Shown here: positions 19,637 through 27,211 of the stretch, piece after piece
Position numbering within the stretch: position 1 is the stretch's first letter
How the letters are laid out: every line of letters begins with the position of its first letter
DNA from: Pelargonium cotyledonis
Lineage: Eukaryota; Streptophyta; Magnoliopsida; Geraniales; Geraniaceae
Length of the DNA: 27,211 nucleotides
NCBI GenBank assembly: GCA_036897625.1
Contig: JAYMTA010000536.1
Span: forward strand, 1 to 27,211
Reading direction: 5' to 3'
The notes under the pieces: model-generated
The model's database searches: none
What the model saw: only the letters and a program-made list of their open reading frames with translations
What the model was told of the DNA's origin: nothing
Program-made: the position numbers and the translations under genes

Positions 19637-22600
19637 TTAGAAGGGGGCCTCAAGTGATTCATCCCAAACTTCGGCACTTCCATTGGAGGCATCTTCAACA
19701 TCTTCTTCCATTGAAAGTCTGATATATTCTCTATGTGCAAAGCGATCCCACTCTGTCAAAGTTGGGTTCTCGCGCTCCTTCACGTTACAACATCAAAGAA
19801 CCAGTAATCAGCAAAAGCCAAGTCATATACTTGAGACAATTTCTTTAACTGAATCAGGCAAAAGGGACACAAATCAAATCATTTCATCATGTACCTGACG
19901 GATGAGAAATGGATCACGAGTTTCAAATGCCATGAATTTATTTAGGTTGAACAGGATATTGAAAACACTTCCTGAAAGTTTGCCACCTTTCAGATCACGC
20001 AGTGTGACAAAGCTCTCATTCTGCAAGAAAATACTGTAAGCAGCAATAATAATCCCGACAGTCTAGCAAATATTTATGACAGATTGGCTAGTACTGACTA
20101 ACTGACTTCAATATGAAACATCCTAGAGACTAAAAGGACCAGTTTGTATCAAATAATTAGCTTTACAAAATTATGGTGGTGTTTATCATTAAAGAGACAA
20201 ATGACTATGAAGTCATTGCTTTGAAGATACTTCCAAATAAACAAGGAAAAATAAATTAGGGTATAGGAAAAAAAAAGTATGGGGAAACCTGAGGATTAAT
20301 CATGTCAATTATCTGACAAAGTATATCCTCAAAAAGGACAGGCTCTTGCGCCATGCATTCCATCCGATGCAACTGCTCCTCATAAAAGAATTGCATTTCG
20401 TTCCGAGTTATTACCCCATTTCCATCCAAATCTATGCATTTGAACCTAAGAAAGACAAGTTGGCATCAGAAAACTACAAAAATTGCAGGAATCCAAATCT
20501 GGTATAAAAGAGTTTTGCTTGCCCAAATAATACAAGATTGTATGGTGACCTAAAATAACCATGTTATTTGGAAAGGTCAATCTAGTTGAAGGTGACTCTA
20601 CAGTCAACCAACTAACTTGGCAGGGCATTTAGAGGTAGACAATCTAATAATGAAACAAAATTGTTCGTAGCATTAACAAGGAAAATTAAGATACCACTAC
20701 TCTTGGTGTGGGCATAAAATTGCCATATTGGAGCCATTAAGGCTGAAATTTACTAAAACAGAATTAAGAGTTGCGTAAATACCAATACTCCAGACTAGGC
20801 TCGGATGATTTATCCTCTTCTGAAAGTATGAAGTAAACAAAATCTTCATATCCCATCTTCCCTTCAACCTTACTAGTGAACTTTCTTGCAACCTGAGATG
20901 GTATTAAAGCATATGTAGAAGTGACAATTTAAATATTCATAAAAATGAGCAAAGCAGATAAACATTCAGTAAAAGAAATTATTGTTTCTATAATTAGCAG
21001 TTGGTTTGGCTAGAGAAATAGAAGTATCATTTGAATGACACAAACCTGAGAAAATATTCTATCAACGATCCGATAGGTAAGTGCATGATTACCATATCTG
21101 ATAAGATTCTCTTTGTCTATCAAGAAGTCATGATCTGTATCCAGCTCCCAAAACTTGCAGTATATAACATAAAAATGTTCATACGAGAAGTATCTGCAGC
21201 ACTCGTAACAAACAAACAAAAAAAGTTATATATTAAATGCCAGATAAGTGTACTAATATTGAATAGCAATATTATAAATATAATCTTGTTTACATGGTAA
21301 GTAATATGACATTTCTTAAAACATATAATCTTGTGTACATCTACCTCAATACTTTGTTAATGTCTTCTTCCTCATCTGCATGTTGCATTGCATCAATTAA
21401 ATTTCCACGTTTCAGCTCCCTGAGGGTAAGATGACCATTCCCAGCTCTATTTACGTGGTAAAATATTCTGTATATCACAGTTTCAGCTGGCCATAATAAA
21501 ATTCCAAGTCAAAAACTGTCCACCTTATCCACATTTCTAATAACAATAAGAACAGCGAATTCAAATCTAGGTTTAAGAACAACAGGACTCATGCAGGAAA
21601 CAGTAAACAAAATGACAAGATAGCTTATACTTAATGGAAGAAAATGTCAAACCAACTTTATAAAGTCAAGCATAAAATGTGTGCGGTGAACTTTACTTCG
21701 TAGCATATAACCTAAGGAAACAAAAGGAAGAATATGATATCTCTCCATCCCATTAAGGATGCCACTCTTCCCATTTTGATATCTCCAACGTAATATAATC
21801 TGTTGACACAAACTCATGAAGTCAAAAAATTAAACCTTTTGTTTTCTTATGTATCTCAACCTTTTCACATCACTCCTGAAATCAAATTTAGCAAGCAAAT
21901 AATTTATACAAAGCTGAAGCTACTAAGGGTAAATACTTATATGGGTATACAAAGAAGCAACTTCTCTACATTGAATCTGTACAGAAGGTCTGGTAAGAAA
22001 AGCCTCCATGGAATTCCCAATCAGTTGCAGAATCAGCACTAAATGTTTTTAGGCAGTCTTCTCAGAACATTCATTCCCATATTACTACTTATTTGTCGCC
22101 TTTCCACCAGTCCCTTGCTTCTAAGTATCTAAATTGAGGAATTAAATAGTGCAATTCAGAAAGAAACTAATATTTTTACCAAAGTTTTTGTTCTCCATGT
22201 GAAACAAGAGATAAGGATAAAATGTCAAACAGCAATTAAGTAGGCAAAAGCCTTTCTATCTGAGCCTAGGCAAAAACATTACAAGACCAAATTATCATGT
22301 TGGAGATAGTAAGGAAATGGTCAACTGTTAACTGTTGACTTTGACAAAAGAAGTTTACTACTATGGTTTTGCGTAATTATCTTCCCAGTCATGCTTCATA
22401 AAATCTAGAAAAAGTAAACAGACCACACATGTACAAAATTGTATTCAGAAAAATAATCAAGTAACAAAGAAAAACTACCAAAAGGCTAAGAACAAACCAT
22501 ATCTTTCCTGGAACTCAGGTGTGCTCTGTAAGAATTCCAATCCTGGATGAGTTGCCAAGAGTTCTCTAAGTACAGGTTTGAAGTCATCCTGTCATCAAGT

Positions 22601-25600
22601 TTAGAAACATTTTAAAAGAGAAATGGGGGTAAAGGTGGTAATATACAGACCATGCTGCGTAAGAGTTCAATACTGACAAAAGCTCAAATCAGCTGTCATA
22701 TATGATGTATTGATGTTGATGATTACTTATCTCTTATTTCATAAATATACAGAGGAAGTACTTGCATCACTCAAAAGGAAGCCGGGAGAAATCAATGTCC
22801 AACAAAATGTGAAGTCAAAAGGCATTACCTGTGTAAGGTATTTGAGATCAGGTTGCTTTAAAATTTTATAGATTTGGGTTGCTGTATCCACTGTCAACAT
22901 GTTACCGTTGACCCAATAATCAACAAATGCCTCCCTAACAAGAAAATTTGTGCAGAGTTGAGCAAAAAATGTGGTGAAAAATAGTTAGAAACGGACAACA
23001 TAATACTAAGTAAATCTAGAGTAAGCATGTAATCAAATTTCTAACAATTATTTTGATACAGCTAATTTTGTTTCCATAAATCTGAAGGGCCACTAGGGGA
23101 AGCAGATCCAACCCACATAAACCCACCCCGTATATTTAGGCTTTGGCCTTGGTTGAAATAACCAAAACTATAACTGGCCTCAAGTACAAACAGAGTCCTA
23201 GCCTCCAAAAACAGCTTATTCAAGCCAATACATGCAACAGTATCCTATGTAAGAAAAGTAGTGCTCACTTGTTTGGTACATTGTTTGTAATCTGTCAACT
23301 ATAGTAATGAATGAAATTAACACATAGATCAGATACTATTAATTTGTCTTTGCTTACTATATGCTTACTTTTTATTGTTGTTTCTTTTACTTGCCTTTGC
23401 TATATTTTACATATTGAATATGAAGTAAATATTAATGAGAGCAAAAGCTTTAACTGGAAGTCTAAAACCATCAGGTAAAGTAACTTGCTATACGAAACAG
23501 AACACCACATGCATACACAACATTCAGATGAAAGGAAACCAGTTGAGACAGCAAATTGTCTCAATGTGAAACTATTGTTTCTAAATATATAGATGCATAC
23601 CTCGTCACAAACCCAGTGTTATTGGCATCAATCTTTTTGAAAAGAGCTATGGAGAAAAATGATGGTAGCTTGCAGATTTCCCTAGTAACTGATTTGAATT
23701 CTGGCAGAACCAAAGATAATAAACAGTAAAATTTTAGAAGTCTCAGAAAATGAACATGCAACGCACACACACTCACACATCATACCATGTATCTGCAATC
23801 CTTCTGGATGGTTGAAGAAAAATTGTTTCACTCTAAGCAGACATTGGTCTTTAAGTTCATTTGGAGGTGGGCGACCATTTTGAAAGTAAAACTGCAAATA
23901 TCCAAATGATTCATATTAGAATTTATACCACCAAGACCTCCATGAAAAATAAGCTTAACAGCATTAAAATGGATGGGAGAAACACTCAAGAAAAACAAAT
24001 TAGCACAGCTGTACTGCCAGATCAAATTAATAATAAGATCATAGGAGAGAGGTCAGACCTGAGGTATCACTTCTCTCACTGGCTCACTCACTACTTTCAG
24101 AGGAGACCCTAAATTAGAAGGGCCAACCCTCTGCTTCATTATACGAGGGGAACCAGATGAACTTCTAGGTGAAAGCGGAGGTGTACTGCCGGCAGGAAAC
24201 ATAGATGGCAAGGAATTGCTCATGGAAGTATTTCCACCAGAAGAATTTACATTTACATTCAAGGGACCGCCTGCCTTGGCATCATTAAGCAACGATGTCA
24301 CCTACAAATACAGAAACAGATAAAATGTCATAACAACGTTGAGTGAGGACACCCTCAAATGGTTCAAGCAATTGCATTACACTTCTATAATGAAGATTGG
24401 AAGTTCGAACATGTTGAGTGAGGTGGAAGAGATCATGGGCTAGGATAGAACAAGGCTAACATATACAGATCCACCACTTTGCATCTCATACTCAACAATC
24501 ATGATTCATAAAACTATCACAGCACCAACTACCACTTTAATGAAACCTACCACCACTAACCACTAATAGCACATCGCGAACAAGCTAACAACAGCACCGC
24601 AAACTGTAAGATAGGCTCCAGTCATTTCACGGATATACATTCCAGGAAAATTCTCAGCTACTCTTTGCATAACTGACAGACCGTTGATCACCAATAATAT
24701 CACCAGTGAGCCCACCAACATCTATTCTTGACATGTCAAAGTTTCTATTAATTATATAGTAAAATAGTGCTTCTACAATTTTGGAGTCCATACATTCCAA
24801 ACAAAACAATATCCGTTCACCAATCGTAACCTCGTCTAATTCCTTTTAGGACTGTATCACAGGAAAATCTCTTCATCTATAATGGACTCTGCAGCTAAAT
24901 GTGAATTCTACGTATCTAAATGCACCTCAGTATGTTATGAATTGTCTTGTGAGTTTCCGTGCATGCAAGCAATGAATCTAAATCAGTGTACCTCTTTGAT
25001 TAAAATAATAAATGGTTTCTTCTTTTATCAATAGGAAGAGGTGCGAAGTTGATAGCTACAAAGTCAACCATTCAAGTCCAGCATACATTTATATTCCATT
25101 AACTTCCTCTCCTATTTTGTGAAAGGAATTGATAATGTTTCTTATTTGAATTAAAATTTTGTTTTGGACATAAGCTATTATATAAGATTTACAATTTACA
25201 ATATGCAACCATAAATCAACCAAGAGCTAGTCCCAACAACTTAATTGGGAAACTAAGGGATATCCTAAGACATAGTTTCGCAACTCTAAAGTAATATCGC
25301 CATTATCGATTTCCCGTATCAAACTAATGTGATCATTTCCATTCTTGCGCGTTTATATAAAAGAATAAATCAAAAAATTACCAAATCTATAAAATAGGAC
25401 GTTCATGCAAACATGTATGCATATAGAACAAACATGCAGTAAGAATTCAAACGTCACATTTCCCAAGTAATCACTAAAAACAGCATCCCTAGGGCAGAAA
25501 CCAATCACCAAAGCAAAAATTTTCAATTATATCCAATTAAAATCAAATCTCTTCGAATCAAATAACCAAAAAACATCAACACATCTGAATTGAGCAATAA

Positions 25601-25766
25601 AAGGAAGAAATACCAGCCGATTCGCCTCAGGAAGCGAGAGCCACAGCTCGAAGAGCTTCTGAGCATAATCAGGATTGGCCTTGATCGCCAGAGGAGACAC
25701 CTCCGGGAGCTGCAAGAGCTCGGCGTCCAAGGACACCAAATCAGCAACAACAAGTTCCATACTCAT
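19637..25766 (-). CDS. PP2A regulatory subunit B'' (PR72-like, EF-hand), 12 coding exons
   Basis: B'' subunits bind the PP2A A/C core and choose substrates, with calcium acting through EF-hands. Minus-strand exons: 25766-25614, 24301-24059, 23891-23786, 23700-23601, 22934-22829, 22588-22498, 21486-21345, 21193-21046, 20892-20783, 20445-20289, 20020-19895, 19777-19637. All joins keep frame and give 540 residues, the usual plant B'' length (~540). The N-terminus has [20 protein letters not shown]; residues ~91-104 are Ser/Pro-rich ([14 protein letters not shown]), with likely phosphosites. EF-hand loops: D332-N343 ([13 protein letters not shown] at position 12) and a canonical D405-E416 ([12 protein letters not shown]); a degenerate loop lies near 192. 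The C-terminus ends EAPF. The start is the first ATG in frame; an upstream in-frame GTG was not used. It is not the TON2/FASS subtype, whose sequence differs throughout. Confidence 0.92.
24302..25613 (-). other. Long first intron of the PP2A B'' gene
   Basis: A 1312-bp AT-rich intron between NRL and VTSLLND, with donor CTG|GTATTT and acceptor TTTGTAG|GTGACA. I see no gene, tRNA or clear repeat in it. Long first introns near the start codon often carry expression-enhancing elements in plants, but nothing specific can be shown here. Confidence 0.7.
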
Positions 25767-26055
25767 TGTGACGGCCTCGTACGTCTCATTCACAGAGCGA
25801 AAACCAGATCGGCGAGCGCGAGATTTAGAATTGAAGCTGGGAGGCCGAGGAGAGCAGAAAGAAACCCTAGATCTTCATTGTGGGGAGGTGATTTGAGGGA
25901 GAGAAAGAAGAGGTGGGGGATATTTGGGGAGCGAGAAAGTGAGAGAAGAAATAAATGGGAAAGTGAGAGAGAGAGATGCGATTTAAGAGGCGAAGTAGAG
26001 CTAGAAAATTGCAGAGATTTGAGTGAAGCGAAGAGAGAGAGAAAGAAAGAAATGT
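25767..26055 (-). promoter_or_regulatory. 5' leader of the PP2A B'' gene: CT-rich tracts, telo-box, minimal uORF
   Basis: On the minus strand this stretch is strongly C/T-rich (TTTCTTTCTCTCTCTC, CATCTCTCTCTCTCTC), typical of plant leaders. It contains CTAGGGTTT, the reverse of the telo-box AAACCCTAG (plus 25862-25870), and a tiny uORF ATG AAG ATC TAG at 25878-25867, about 110 bases before the main ATG. The transcription start is not visible and is placed only roughly near 26055. Confidence 0.5.
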
Positions 26056-26132
26056 AAAATGGTACCTGAAATATGGTCTCTCTCTCTAACTAATCTCCAT
26101 GTGCTTTGGGGTCTGAGAAACACGGTCTTCGT

Positions 26133-26138
26133 CACGTG
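26133..26138. promoter_or_regulatory. G-box (CACGTG) in the PP2A B'' promoter
   Basis: A CACGTG core within GTCACGTGCT, about 370 bp before the ATG and roughly 80 bp before the presumed transcription start. G-boxes bind bZIP and bHLH factors; CGCGTGACCCGTGAC just beside it holds related GTGAC cores. Confidence 0.5.
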
Positions 26139-26200
26139 CTTCCCGCGTGACCCGTGACAAATCACAAATGTCACATATTATCAATCATCAATGGTGCAAA

Positions 26201-26397
26201 GATTAACCGAACCGAACCGAACCGATCTCGTGGTAGCCGAAGATCAATCGAGATTTTAAATTGTGGCCGACTCTGAACCAATAAAAGTATACTCAATCGG
26301 TTAACAGATATTAAACAGTCAGTTTTAATTATAAACCGTAATTTGTAAATTGTTAACTATCAACAAGAGATCGGTCAATTTCGGTTCTTCGATTAAC
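26201..26397. mobile_element. MITE-like element with AACCGAACCG inverted ends
   Basis: The left end GATTAACCGAACCGAACCGA continues to ACCGATC. The right end, GATCGGTCAATTTCGGTTCT followed by TCGATTAA, is its imperfect inverse. Between them is AT-rich DNA with scattered CGGTT/AACCG words. The roughly 197-bp size and inverted ends fit a small non-autonomous DNA element common in plant intergenic DNA. GATTAA occurs at both outer edges. Confidence 0.5.
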
Positions 26398-26919
26398 TAT
26401 GCACAACCTATTAAGGTCCTGGCTTTAGGGGACCCTGTGCAAGGGTCTACTTTGCACTCCCTCAAAATCAGCCTTAAACAATACACGTTCATTTAACTTA
26501 AATACTGTAATTATGTTTGAAATTTCCTAACATGACCCGGTATAATTGAGTCATGTTATTTATATGGACAGTTAACATGTTTTGTTTACAATTATTGGTT
26601 AACCCTTAAAAGGGTTGTTATTATGGTTCCATGACCTATTCTAAATCAACTACACGAATTGATAAAGATTTATTCGACATAAACACTATTAAACTAAAAC
26701 TCGCTTAATATTGCATTGTTGTTGTCTATTTTGGGAATATTACTATCTTATATATCTCTTGCACAAGCCAAAATATTATTTTAAAGCAGTAAACATTATA
26801 TTTTTTTTAGTGTGTGTATATATATAACTATGTTTTTATAATTAATTATGTATTATGTAAATACAAATGGTTAAGGTTAAGGTAAAAAATACAATCAACT
26901 TTGTTATTCATATTTATGG
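26398..26919. other. Intergenic, very AT-rich
   Basis: No gene or RNA recognised. It includes a short TA run (GTGTGTATATATATA near 26812-26826) and a TATTTAT word near 26910 that could act as a TATA box for the GC-richer block that follows. Confidence 0.5.
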
Positions 26920-27211
26920 CCTAGGGTTTTCTCTCTGCATACGAAGTAGCGGCGGCAAGGAGCTTCGGCCGGCGACAATCGTGACAGGAGGTTGGTGACG
27001 AAGTTTAGTGTCCAGATATCAGTGGTCTTTCCCGTTCATTGAGCGTGCTTAGGGTTTTCGATTTTTAGGTGTGGGCTTTAGAGAGCAGATTTGGTATAGG
27101 TGGTGTGGACTAGAGAAGCCGGTTGCAGATCGGACTGGTAGCACACTCAGAGCGGTCTCAGACGACGCACATCACAGCGGAGCCAGCGAACTTTTGGCAG
27201 GAGGGGTAGAA
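26920..27211 (+). other. GC-richer, ATG-free block with telo-boxes: possible 5' leader of a further gene or LINE 5' end
   Basis: The base composition changes sharply from AT-rich to GC-rich at about 26920. CTAGGGTTTTCTCTCTGC and later CTTAGGGTTTTCG (about 27048-27060) are telo-box type motifs common in plant leaders, and a TATTTAT word sits just upstream. On the plus strand I find no ATG from about 26920 to the edge, so no coding sequence can be called. The 5' UTR of a plant gene and the 5' end of a LINE both fit. Confidence 0.35.

Noticed and set aside
19637-25766. TON2/FASS-type B'' subunit
   Set aside because: The Ser/Pro-rich N-terminus, the EF-hand spacing and the C-terminal EAPF do not match the TON2 sequence; the PR72-like plant B'' group fits throughout.
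25767-25793. In-frame GTG start nine codons upstream of the PP2A B'' ATG
   Set aside because: Non-ATG starts are rare, and the ATG at 25766 gives the expected N-terminal length.
25590-26057. 155-codon plus-strand open frame rich in Arg, Glu and Lys
   Set aside because: It is the antisense of the first coding exon and the CT-rich leader of the PP2A B'' gene. The composition comes from GA repeats, and the codons show no protein-family pattern.
1-27211. tRNA genes, rRNA, CRISPR arrays, bacterial operons
   Set aside because: The only tRNA-like boxes seen are the degenerate ones inside SINEs. No cloverleaf, spaced array or operon arrangement could be supported.

Overview
This window looks like nuclear chromosomal DNA of a flowering plant, most likely a eudicot. 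It is AT-rich, its genes have many short AT-rich introns with GT-AG borders, and the four proteins I could read are plant versions of eukaryotic families. Nothing bacterial, viral or organellar is visible, and there is no operon logic. I cannot name the species.

Layout, left to right. (1) 1-670, plus strand: an intron and the last two coding exons of PEX12, a RING-type peroxin of the peroxisomal ubiquitin ligase complex. (2) 671-4262: a long intergenic stretch. It holds a microsatellite, small palindromes, a pair of TCP-type GTGGGCCCC motifs, a pyrimidine patch, and then a striking array of about four degenerate repeats of roughly 100-120 bp. The last repeat carries the start codon of the next gene. 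(3) 4263-9395, plus: an eight-exon gene for a 583-residue type II membrane protein that resembles the FUT8/GT23 fucosyltransferases. One of its introns appears to be GC-AG, and it carries a tRNA-derived SINE in intron 2. (4) 9396-11073: the spacer between two convergent genes, with a 40-bp direct repeat. (5) 11074-13746, minus: a 654-residue ankyrin-repeat protein of the ANKRD13 / GPCR-chaperone type, with a non-coding first exon near 14.5-14.7 kb. (6) 14.7-18.4 kb: a gene-poor stretch with a decayed MITE-like element, a three-unit repeat and a 47-bp direct repeat. (7) 18.4-26.06 kb, minus: a twelve-coding-exon gene for a 540-residue PP2A B''-type (PR72-like, EF-hand) regulatory subunit. It has a long first intron and a likely intron just after its stop codon. 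(8) 26.1-27.2 kb: the promoter of that gene, an AACCGAACCG-type MITE with inverted ends, AT-rich DNA, and a GC-richer, ATG-free stretch with telo-box motifs. That stretch may be the leader of another plus-strand gene or the 5' end of a LINE.

The genes do not form a pathway: peroxisome import, Golgi glycosylation, ubiquitin/trafficking-type ankyrin function and phosphatase regulation are housekeeping roles that happen to lie side by side. I joined all coding exons by hand from reading-frame continuity, splice-site consensus and protein-family resemblance. I see no convincing new multi-gene system. The best leads are the duplicated start-codon repeats of the GT23-like gene, the plant GT23-like enzyme itself, and the unexplained open frame downstream of the PP2A subunit.
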